Shown here piece by piece: positions 16,073-27,900 of a DNA stretch of 64,000 bases. The number at the start of each line of letters is the position of its first letter. The stretch's first letter is position 1. A model generated the notes under the pieces. It saw only the letters and a list, made by a program, of their open reading frames with translations. It did not search any database and was not told where the DNA came from. Both the position numbers and the translations under genes were made by a program. The DNA is from Hirudinaria manillensis (taxonomy: Eukaryota; Annelida; Clitellata; Hirudinida; Hirudinidae): the NCBI GenBank assembly GCA_034509925.1, contig CM067536.1, positions 7,124,501-7,188,500 on the forward strand. Reading direction: 5' to 3'.

Positions 16073-16904
16073 TATCTAAATTTATCTGTAATACGTCTAG
16101 TATATAATTTATCAATATCGGTTGCAGACAAAAAGTATCGTTAATGTCGTCAGATAACAGATAATTAGGGGCGTACATCAAAGTTCTGCTAGGCAGGCAG
16201 GAATCAAAGTTCTCTTCGAAAAACCGTTAACTCAACTCAAGCTCTGTTGCTGTATTTTCCTAGAAGACTATCGTCAATATTGATATCTAAGAAATATTTA
16301 GCATATTATCCAAAAAATCTAACACTGCAAAAGGGGTTAAAGAGAACCCCTTAGGGGTGTAGAGATAGAGAATCACTTTCCTTCTTCTGAACATTTACGA
16401 AATATTTATGTCTGAAACCTTGAAATTTGAAAAGCCGTCACAAAATGTACTATTATAAGAAAACGTTATTATTAATATACTTGACAGATAATTCGGGCGC
16501 TATTCCCAAAGTGCATTTTTTAATTCACAATGGATATTCTGAGATTTAAAAGAAAAGTAACGTTGAAATAATTAAATTGATGATTTCATCGGCTAAGATG
16601 ATAATTATGATATTTAGCCATTTTCTGGAAAAATATTTTCTTTACAACTATCATTAAATGCTTTGAATATATTTTTTTGTAAATTCTTTCAGTATTTCAG
16701 AACATACAAGATCTGAAATATTGATAAAATAAAGATTTTTTTTAGTTATTATTAAAAATTTCAACATCCAGGTTGATTTCAGCTAGTTAATTACTCACAC
16801 CTTTTTCGCAAGTTGTTTAGGATAAATGTAAATAAACCTGGCGGTAACCAGTTTCGTTTGGCGCTATATTCTTTACAAAGTTTTCTTTTACTTAAATTTT
16901 TAAC
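16073..16904. other. Divergent promoter region, amnionless / syntaxin-16
   Basis: An 832-base gap between the start codons of two divergently oriented genes. I see no exon or known element. It must hold the 5' UTRs and promoters of both. Confidence 0.5.
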
Positions 16905-19900
16905 ATGGCTACGAGAAGTCTAACTGAAGCATTTATTTTGATGCGAAACAATGCATTGCAGAACAAGCATCTATTTTCTGACCACGTAAGCAGCATTTAT
17001 TTACTAATTTTTCTAAAATTAAATAATAATTTACAATAATGGAAGTGATCCAAGAATAGGTCAGAGAAATGGAACATCCGATTTGAATTTCTTAGCAAAA
17101 TTATCCTAAAGTAATTTTAAGTTAATTGCATATCCTGAAAATAGATTAACGACGACCAATCTGCATTGGTCACCAGAGATGAGACTGACATAGAGTTGGG
17201 AAATTCAGTCATCAAGAATGGATATCTCCTACCACAATGGTGATTATTAAAAGCTTATTCCTTTTAACAAGTTCTTACATTAAATAACAAGTCTTTATTT
17301 ACATGCTATTGATCTGGTTGTTAAATTTGTTTTTGCACAAGTGTTTGTGTTTCTTTAATTTTATTAGAGTAACACCCTACATTCATCGCATTTCATTTTA
17401 GGTCAGACAAGCTGGAAGAAGTAAGTTTTATTTAAAATATGATAATAAGAGATTGCAAGTTTATTTTTATGATTTCTCTTCAGATTCGATTAGAAATTGG
17501 AAGAATTAGTTCAAAAAGTAAGATGTGCTTTCAGTTAAATAATTGGCCACTAATTGTAATATTGGTCAATAATCATAATAATTGTAACCATAATAATAAC
17601 AATTTATATATTAATAATTTATTAGACAAGTTCTTGATTATCTTTTACTTTGTTTTCAGTGAAAACATTAAGTGAACTTCACGACAAGCACCTCAACAGG
17701 CCGACGATGGATGACAACATCTCAGAAGAGAAAGAAATAGAAAGTTTAACCAATGAAATCACTCGAGTAAGATGCAATTGACATAATTTATGTGAATATT
17801 AATTAATGTTAAATGCTGCTTTTTTATTAAAATTTAGTATATATTTATATGAGTACATTTGGAAATAGTTATGATGTTTTTGGTTGAATTTATTGCTTTG
17901 AACATTACTTTGCATACTCTGTGGCATGCTCCAAGTAGATAATATTTTATTTAATTACTTTATTTATTTATTTATGTAATTATTTAATTTTATTCAATTA
18001 TTTTCATGCTTGTCGTAATTTAAATTGCAAATTATAAACCTAAATTAAACTTTAAATTTTACTTCAATCATTTATATCATCATTATATCACAAAAGATTT
18101 TCATCACAAAATGATGAATATTTTCTTACATCATTTTCTGAGCAGATGTTTCAAAGAAGCAACAGATTGATTCAGCAGTTTGGAGGCTTGTGTCGCGTGG
18201 CCACGGGCAAGGAACTGCAATTGGGTCAGAACATGACCTCTACGGTGGCAAGGACACTTCAAGAACTTTCAACAGCCTTCAGGTCATCTCAGTCCTCATA
18301 TCTTAAAAGTTTGTTATTTTCAGCATTTTTTAATTATAAATTTTTGTAATTTATCACTAAATTAAATAATAATTGATTATTTATTATAATAAATAAATTT
18401 TAAATTTAGAAAAATAGGGTATTCATTGTGAAGGTATTTTGATGCCTTTTACGTGCTAGGTTTGTACTTATTTTTGAATGATTTGTCGTACAGGATTGAT
18501 CATGTCATTGTTATAATGTTATCATATTGATGATATAATGTTATCACATTGATGATGTAATGTTATAATGTTATCACATTGATCATGTCATTGTTATAAT
18601 GTTATCATATTGATGATGAACAAGATGACAATGATGATGGACGGGAAAGCATGTAGAGGAGAAGGACGATGATGGTGATGATGATGATGGTTGGAAATCG
18701 ATTGGAACAAAGAGTTCCAATTATTTAGTAATAATTTTAAAATTAAAGTCTTTACAAATTAATGAGCTCATCAATATGCATGCTCATGAATATGATAATA
18801 TTTTTTGACCAGAACTCCAAGGCCGGGAGGAGAGGCACAGCCAGTACTTCATGGCAGAATCAACATTCCTTGACATGGAACCAGAGAGAAGCACAGACTT
18901 TGTAATATTCAGTCACTCTACTGCTTCTATATTTATATTATTAATTATCACTAGATAAATAAATAAATAAATAATAGATTTATTAAATTATCAAGAATTT
19001 TATATCATCTTCATGTTCATTATAATCCATATTATTTAATCAAGTTTTTAAATATTAAATGTTAGATTTATTTCGTTATTATTTTAATTTATTTTAATTT
19101 AATTAAATTTACTTTTTTAAATTTAATTTTTAAATCCTCGCCACCAGAGGGGTTTCACGACGGTCCAGATGCAGACGATAAACGACGATTCGCTGATGGT
19201 GGAGCAGAGGGAGAAGGAGATCATGCAAATCGTTCGGTCCATTCATGACCTCAATGACATCTTCAAGGAATTGTCCTTCATGATTGTGGATCAGGTGCAA
19301 CCTCTTTTCAGTAACCAGTTTTCATTCCTCTGTCCGTCCATCCATCCATCCATCCATCCATCCATCCCTCTGTCCATCTATTCATCTTGAAATATCCTGT
19401 CACCTGATACATATGAGATCACATTTATGTATTTTACCTATTCATTGATATTGTTTTAATAACAATTAATTTTATGTTTTTGTTTAAAGTCCAAACCTAG
19501 CTTTGATTTCATTAGTTGCATTGGTGTTAAATAATCTTTGTTTAAAAGCTGATTAAAGACACTTTTAAGTAATATTGCCAATCAAAATCATGCCAAAATC
19601 ATTCTGTTATATAAAATGGACTTTAAAAGATTCAAAAAGATTCTAAATTTTTATTTTTCAAATAATAATAATAATAATAAATGCAATAATACAGTATATT
19701 TAGCTATTATTATTATTATTATTTTTATTTTTCAAATAATACAGGGAACAATCCTGGACAGAATAGATTACAACATCGAGACATCATCACACAACGTCGA
19801 AAGTGGACTCGTTCAGCTGCAAAAGGCCGAAAAGTATCAGAAGAAGAATCGGAAGATGCACGTCATCGCCTGCCTCTGCATACTCATCGTCCTCCTTCTC

Positions 19901-19927
19901 GTCGTGTTGCTTGCCACCAAGCATTGA
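16905..19927 (+). CDS. STX16: Syntaxin-16 (Qa-SNARE of the trans-Golgi network)
   Basis: Syntaxin-16 drives fusion of endosome-derived vesicles with the TGN, with Vti1a, syntaxin-6 and VAMP4, chaperoned by Vps45. Exons: 16905-16985, 17145-17239, 17402-17420, 17484-17517, 17660-17766, 18146-18308, 18813-18901, 19148-19294, 19745-19927, giving 305 residues (human 325) with no phase conflict. The N-peptide [10 protein letters not shown] matches the Vps45-binding peptide of the family. LHDKHLNRP and [18 protein letters not shown] mark the Habc region. The SNARE motif spans about 198-265; its zero-layer glutamine is Q245 (MIVDQ), the last codon of exon 8. YQKKNRK precedes a C-terminal tail anchor (about 283-302). 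Exon 3 is a 19-nt microexon. The call is firm. Confidence 0.97.
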
Positions 19928-21333
19928 CTCCGCCCCCCCCCTTGGGTCGTCTCGGACGTTTCCGACATTATATTGTCTTTTTTTCTCTTTTTTTTCTTTT
20001 TTTTTAAATAATTATTGTTCTTTGTAATTGTTCTTTAAACAGCATAATTAATTAACAACTTGCTGATGACTTGAGCTGTTGAAATATAGGATATAGAATT
20101 GCAGTGTTATTATTGTCGTCATCATCATTGTCATTACTATTATTGTTATTAGTATGATTATTATTATTAGTATGATTATTATTATTGTTATTATTATTAT
20201 TATTATTATTTCACTTTTCCTCCACATCTTCCTTTCAATCATTAAACTATTATAATTTAAAGTTGTAACCATTATTGACCATGGCATTATTTAATTTAAA
20301 AACCTGAATTTATTGCTGATAATTTGACAAAATACCTGGATTTGTTTTTGAAAATTTTCCAAGCTTCAAACTCATCGTCATGGGAGATCCAAGATATCCT
20401 CTCAATTTTGCAGTTTAAAAATGCTTTGTATTTGTTGCTGGCTGATTGTGTTGCTGGTGTTAATAATTGCCGAGAAAAGTCTAGTCAATTGTTTCATAAG
20501 ACTTTTTTTTTAATTTGCTACTAAATCACAGTGAAATTCTTCTTAATTTTCAGATAAGTTTGGCTAACTCATTTATTCAGTTTGATATTGGGGTTGCGTC
20601 TATCAAAAAATGTGTCTTTAAGGTGTACTAATAAATAACATACATATACATATATATTGGACTTGGCTTGTGTTATCAAGTATTAGGTCACACTTTCTTG
20701 ATTTAAATCTGGAAGCCGTTTCACCGACAGTGATAAAGTTAGATTTTAATTAACGCGTAGTACTTAAAATATTGAAAGTTATTTTATAATTGCTATCGGC
20801 GTCGTTATCTCCGTAATAGTTTCGGCCGTCTTTTAGATATATGAGTACGAAGATGTGTACGACAACAAACTTGGCTGGAAACCCACCATTTCAAGGGTTA
20901 AAATAGTCTAAAATATCATGACCTGCTCTGTGGACTGCCCCTACATTGTACAATGTACAGTGCAACCCGAACAATAGACTAGTGGTTAAATCAACATTAC
21001 ATATTTCAGTTTAGTATTGATATTTTCATAAGAAAATAAAATGTATCTAAAATTATTCTCTAAAAATGAAAACGGCTCTAATTGGCTGAGTCGCTGGTCT
21101 CAAAGAAGAGTTTTTCAATACTTAATCTGAAGTTAAATAAATCAAAGTTCCTCTAAGAAACCTTCACATAAATATACTTTTATTGTAATTCGTAACAATG
21201 AGTTTATAACTTTCACAAAAACACTGAAGCGTATTTTCATATAAGCACTTCAGGTACATATATTTTAAGTCCGTTTTTAAAGCCGAACCGTTTTTGCATA
21301 TTTACATTGCAGTGAACTCTGGTCTGCGTAACA
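19928..21333. other. Intergenic: syntaxin-16 3' flank and PDHA1 5' flank
   Basis: Holds a C8/T-rich stretch just after the stop, an ATT/ATC-rich tract (about 20105-20210), and AATAAA at 20630-20635 that could end the syntaxin-16 transcript. No exon detected. Confidence 0.45.
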
Positions 21334-24300
21334 ATGGTTTCGAGAATTACAAAGTCTTTTTGGACGGCATTGTCCAAGCAGGTTTATTTATTTTTTAGTA
21401 TTTTTGAATGCTGAAGATGGTTTTTCTTTAAACTCTTACTACGAATCGAGCTCGAAGGTGAAGGTCATCATGTCCTGAAATTAAAGAATCTCATCCAGAT
21501 GAAATTAATAAGTGGCCGATAAAAATTTGGCTGTTAGAAATGATCGCAGCATAAACTGAATTTTTTCCCGTTATATTTTTGTAAGACACTTTTGACTTTC
21601 CACTTATAGACTCCGGTTCTGAATACAGTTGTGAGACCTCAGAGCACCGTTTCTAAGGCTGTTCTCGAAATTACAAACGTTAGTTTCCAACAATTTTATG
21701 TTGTTTCCATATAATATTGCAAAATAAGCTCATTTGAACGTAAAATACGGTCTTTTACTTATGTTTTGACTTTGAAGAATAACTTCAATCTTGATGTAAT
21801 ATTCCACAGCCTTTCAAGTATCACAAGTTAGATGAATGTCTTAGCAACAGCTTTGAGGTCACCAAGGAAGAAGCTACCAAGTTCTACCAGCAGTTGGATA
21901 TCATCCGTAGGATGGAGAAAGCAGCTGGAAATTTGTACAAGGAGAAGCAGATCAGGGGTTTCTGCCATCTTTATTCTGGACAGGTAATAATTTTCCACTG
22001 ATTTAAAAAACATGAACTATTTAAAACACTTAAAAGAACTTGTAACTTAGTAATTGTAATGTAATTAGCTGTCTTAATTGATGAACTCACTGCAACTTAC
22101 TTTCCATATAATTTAACCACTCAACTCAGAATATCTTGCCAGTGAATAAATGAAATTAGGCCACTTCATTTCTTGGAATTCATAGATCTCAGAGAAAATC
22201 ATCGATATAAAAAAAAAGAAAGACAATTACAAACTCAATTGTAATCCAACAATCTGAAGTGATTGGATTCAAATCATGTTTTTAGGAAGCTTGCTGTGTT
22301 GGAATTAATGCAGCCTTGAAGGAAGGAGACGCCGTCATAACCTCTTATCGTGCTCACGGCTGGACTCACATCAGAGGAAGAACCGTAGCTGAGGTGCTAT
22401 GTGAATTGACTGGTAAGAATTTTTTTGTTTGAGTATTGGTACTCCCATAACCAATTGTGCAAGTAGTTTTGCAATTTCAGGCCAGTTTGTAAAACTTAAT
22501 CAATTGTGCATTACATGAATGCATATAAACATCTAATATTAATTAATAAATTAATGCTTCATCAACATTCATTTATTTTCATTCTTTTCCACTTTGGGTT
22601 TTCAAAATGATTGTTATTCTTATGTCTTTGTCTTTCATATCGACACTGCTGTTTCAGGCAGGAAGACTGGTTGTGTCGAAGGTAAGGGAGGCTCCATGCA
22701 CATGTACGCACATGGATTTTACGGAGGAAATGGAATTGTTGGAGCCCAGGTAGACAATTCATATTTAATATTAACTTTTAATATTAATCCTACTAGAAAA
22801 GAAAGGTTAGATGTGATATCTCCTAGTGTACTGCTATTGTAAAATAATCTAACAAATTGGCTCTATAAGCAAGTTTTATTATTTCTCTGCAGTGATCTCA
22901 ACTAATTCAATGGTTAATAAAACTTGACCAATTGTGCATTACATGAATGCATATTTAATTACAAGTAACTTAACTTTCTATTTAAATACAACAAACTACT
23001 TACTACCTGGCTTTGCTTCCATAGAAGTTCTTACAAATCACAACCTACTGAACCAACAATATATTCAGGTCCCACTGGGTGCCGGCATAGGCCTCGCCAT
23101 GCAATACCAGGGCAAGGACAACATTTGCGTTGCCCTTTATGGTGACGGAGCAGCCAATCAGGGCCAGGTATTTGAGGCTTTCAATATTGCCAAACTTTGG
23201 GATCTTCCGGTCCTATTCGTCTGCGAGAACAACGGCTACGGCATGGGAACCAGTGCCGACAGATCGTCTGCCAGCACGGCTTATTACACCAGAGGAGATT
23301 ACATTCCTGGAATTTGGGTGGGTTGGATTTTGATTTGATTTGTAAACATTTTTACTTACATGTCCTATCTGCCTCTAGTGCTCTAGTTTTATGTGGTGTT
23401 TTACCTAAAATGTTAAATGCTTTGCACTTAAAAGTGTACTAATTACTTTAAGTCCAATTAAGTCTCTCTCACATTATGACACTTATAAATATGCACTTAC
23501 ACTCACTTACATACCTGCGGACATCGATCTAGGTGGATGGAATGGATGTCGTTGCCATCAAGGAAGCCACCAAATTTGCAGCCGATTACATCAGGTCTGG
23601 CAAGGGACCCCTTGTCATGGAGGCTGCCACCTATCGTTACTACGGACACAGTATGAGTGACCCAGGAACTAGGTTGGCATTTATAATCCACTTCTTGTAA
23701 TACTGTAAAAAAAAGGACTGCACAGCATCTTTTTTGACATTTTCCATCAGATTTTTCCTTTTGACTTTGAATCTTTTATTCCTGAACTAAGCTATCGTAC
23801 GAGGGAACAAGTCCAAGAGGTGAGAAAGAAAAGAGATCCCATTGTAGGCTACAAGGAGAGGATCATCGCGGCCAATCTCATGACGGAGGACGAGTTCAAG
23901 GTCACAACAAATCTGTTTATTTAATAATCTAAGTTCGGGTACTTCAATAATAGGAAAATTATAAGCGAGGCATTCTTTGCCTTTCGTGTTGTTGCCATAG
24001 CAACACGTCAAGGTTTCTAATTCTGTCTTAAGTCCCACCTTACACATCTGAATCCACACGACATACTCCCCTCTTGAGCTTATTAAGTACCCTTGCTCTT
24101 TAATCACCTAGACTCACATGCACACACAATAGACCTATGAAATATATATTATATTGATACACATATATATATATGGGTGCCTGGGCTTTCTTAGGGATAT
24201 GATCATCTGGTATTTATACATATATTATATTACATCTATATATTAATCTCTACATCTCATCATAGGCCATAGATGATAAGAACAAAGCAGAGGTCGATGA

Positions 24301-24433
24301 AGCTGTCAAAAGGGCCAAGAGCGACCCCGAACCATCGGTCGAAGAAGCCTACACCCACGTGTACAGCGAGGTCCCCGAGGGCCTCACCATCAGGGGCTGC
24401 GACCCGAGCATAGTCGTCAAGGCAACGAAATAA
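21334..24433 (+). CDS. PDHA1: Pyruvate dehydrogenase E1 component, alpha subunit (mitochondrial)
   Basis: E1-alpha, with E1-beta, decarboxylates pyruvate using thiamine diphosphate in the mitochondrial PDH complex. Exons: 21334-21381, 21610-21678, 21810-21983, 22286-22412, 22658-22749, 23069-23317, 23533-23672, 23792-23900, 24266-24433, giving 391 residues (human 390). The first ~35 residues are basic and hydroxylated ([16 protein letters not shown]), as expected of a transit peptide. The ThDP-binding motif runs from GDGAANQG (from 195) to ENNGYGMGT. The three serines phosphorylated by PDH kinases in mammals are kept at the same numbers: S232 (GMGTS), S293 (GHSMSDPG) and S300 (GTSYRTR), so kinase control is likely conserved. 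Transcription probably ends near AATAAA at 24754-24759. The call is firm. Confidence 0.98.
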
Positions 24434-24901
24434 ATGGCCAATCGAACAGCCGTTTTATAATACTTTATTAACGGAAATGTTTTCTTAGAAGTTTGCATTC
24501 ATGATTTTCGTTTATTTCTGGTTCTGATGAGCCGAGCATAAACTCGTCTGAACAAGCATCCAGCATGGCTTTACATTTCTGTCTGTTAGTTTGTCTTTGA
24601 AAGTGCTCTAAAGAAACTCTGAACTCAATTTATTTTCCATTTCATGGTAAGATTTTATGGACAGTAAAAATCAGAGGGAAATAACTTCCATTTTGTGTGT
24701 AAACAGCTCATATTTTTGTTCCTTCAAAATGGTTTCCCATTTGAAACGAGTCCAATAAAAAATATATATATATATGTACCCTAAAAAGCCTTGCGTGAAT
24801 CTCAGCTAAAAGCTAAAGCATATATGATGGCCAATCTAAGATGGAGCAATCTTGATGGGGGCAAGAGAGCAATTTCTCGATGCCCGGCCTTTTGCAGCTG
24901 T
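24434..24901. other. Convergent 3' region between PDHA1 and SOWAH
   Basis: A 468-base gap between two facing stop codons. AATAAA at 24754-24759 on plus would suit PDHA1. TTTATT at 24464-24469, AATAAA on minus, would suit SOWAH. If both are used, the two 3' UTRs overlap by about 300 bases. Confidence 0.5.
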
Positions 24902-27900
24902 TCAAACGACGGTCTCGAAGTTAGGAGTGCTTCCGCTGATGGTTGCTGAAGCGTTGATGAGCGCCGGCCTACTCTCTGCCGTCTCCGAGTCGCTGTGGAC
25001 GGTCTTGGCGCTGGCGGAGGTGGGTCGCCTCCTCACGAGGGGTGGGAGTTTGGCCGGGGGCGGCATGAGGACGGAGTCGTCGGGTCGGAAGGGTTTCCTG
25101 CTCACGGGAGACAGAGGCAGAGCATTCTCTTTTTCGCTTCGCAGGCTCTGTAATAAACGCGTCTTATGATGTTGAAGGGGTGGCGCTGAAAAAGGACCGG
25201 ATTCAATAGGTTTGCATTTCTGGATTTTTCTTTTCGTTTGGATGGAAAAATATTCTTTCTTTGAGAGTGACATATTTGTAATCATTGAATTAAATTATTT
25301 TTTTTGTGATTGCCACAAAGTCACTTGGATAAATTAAACGAATAATATATTAAATAAATAAATGTATAATAAATTAAAAAAACAAGGATTTAGAGGCAAG
25401 AAGTAGCCAAAAGATAAGCATGAAAACTGATTGAAATCTAAACAAGTGTAAAAGATCAAGAGCAGACCTGACTGGACGTGCGTTTGGCAGAATTGGTAAG
25501 GAAGTTGACGTCAGTTCCTCTGCGTGGCATCACCAGGTGCTTGGCCTTTCTTAGGGCCACGTCCGTCTGGTAGTGCTTCATTAGTTTGCCCGAATAATCT
25601 CTGACGTTGGGGTTGGCCTTGTAAACCCCTTGGAGCAGTTGGATGATGTTCTCGTGGCCCATCATGGCTGCCAGGTGTAGGGGCGTGTAACCCCCTGATG
25701 TTCTGTAATGGATTGATTGGTGAAGAAGTGGTTGAAAATGGAGCAACAGTTGCATCTATCAGCTGATGATAAGTCTAATGAACTTACGTTATAAAATACA
25801 TTAATCAAGTCACTAATAATTAAAAGTTTTTGGCTTATAGCACTATTTAAATAAATTATGATAAAATATATAATGGATTCTGATAATTAAAAGTTGCCAA
25901 TTTAAAGCATCGTTTAAATAAAAAATGATTAAATATATTTAATGGGCCTGGAAAACACGAAGTAGTTTCAAAATCAAGCAATGTTTAAAATGCTTTAATT
26001 TGGATTTTAGGAAATCATTCCTCAATTATTGTATAATTGTTTTATAATTACCATTAATAATATAATAAATATTACTAATTATAATAAATATTATTAGTAT
26101 TATTATTATTATTATTGGTTAATTACTATTACTTGTATAATTACCATTAATAATAGTATTATCGTTGTTTTTATTAATACCTGGCATTTGCATCCACATG
26201 GTATTTGCCACACAGAAGCTTCACCACATCAGCCTGTATTAAAAGCAAACAATCTTTAGATTAGAAATCAATGAGTATGACCAATTGTAATACTTTGTGT
26301 CACTTTAGTTTGACTTTCTTGTAACTTATTTTTTTAGTTAATTATTATATATAATATATAATTACTAATGGTTAATTATTAATAATTGTATTTATTAAGC
26401 ATTGTATTTTATAATTGTTAATTAATAATAAATGGTATTTAATCGCACCACCGTGTCAACACTTATTACTCAGAATTTTCCAATACTTGAAAACACCTAA
26501 GAAAAAAATATACCACTTAATGGCAAATTAATGATATATAATAGATAATTTTAAAGAAAGCAGAACTACGTTGGCACCGAAGTGAACTAAAATGATAAAC
26601 AAATCATGAAGTTATCATGAAATTATTATCAATAACATAGAATTAACTTCCTCAAAGATCAAGCTCGCTTAGGTTTTGCATGCAGCTAATAATCACGCTG
26701 CATTGTAGGTGAATGCTGAGCATTTTAATGGATGCAGACCAGCATTTTTTTATCCTTTTGCATCCACAACGAGTGATCGTTAATCTAAACTTGTATTGAT
26801 TTTATTAATTGTTATTTTATTAATCATTAACAATAACAATAATAAATTATTATTAATAATAGTAAATTTTGAAAAGGAAACTAAGTGGATGAAGAACAAA
26901 TAGTAAAGCATTTTGGAACTTAGGATTAAAATAATGGCATTGTTGAATTATAAGTTAATTTTGAAGTTAATTTGTTTTAATCTGTTACCAACTCTGGCAC
27001 AAACAACATTGTCTGTCTGTAAGTCCCAGGAATAGATAGCTCTAATGGCAAAATATTTACTTGTTAAATTGTACTTAGAAGTACTTAAAAGGTGTACTCA
27101 AAAAGAAAAAAATAAGAAATTCAATTAATCTCTGAATCTGTAACCACAATTAAGATATTGCATTATGTTAATGATATAAAAATAATAACACTCATCTATG
27201 CTGGATATATTCTATAATAATATATTGATATAATCTACTTAAATATTATATTATATTCTATAATCTATAATTCTGTGTTGATATAATCTATCAAATAAAT
27301 ATTTATAAATATCTTAAATATTTATAATGTATAATGCTCACATTTCCATTCCTACAAGCCCAGTGGAGAGCATTGTAGCCTGTGACAAAGTCCCTCCTTG
27401 AGGCCAGATGGGGGTGCATTTGGAGCAACTTGCACATGCTTTGATAATCGCTCGTGCACGACTTCATCAGCCAATCCCGGTCGACGTCCGTCATGTTTTG
27501 CAGCTCCACGTCGCAGACGCTGGTCGAGTCGGATCCCGAAGGCTGAACGGAGAGGAAAGGAATTTTTTAAATTTAAATCATCAGGACTGACTTGTCGAGT
27601 TAATTAGCCAATCATGTGACGATAGCAAGGTTCACTGAGGTTAAAACTAAAAGTAAAAGAATTCCCAGGATTCCAATCTAAATTCAAAATTGACCAAAAA
27701 ACAAAACAAAATATTCCTACAAAACCTTTACAAGAAACGAGCCAGTAATAAGTTATATTTAAACAAAGATTGAAATATCTGCAAAAGTTTTGCACGAAAT
27801 CATGAAACCAAAATCAGAGTTTTCTTGAACGAGTTCTGTAAATAAACCGTCCTGCATTGATAAACATCTGAGCTTTGAGTCAAAGTTGAACGAGCATCAC

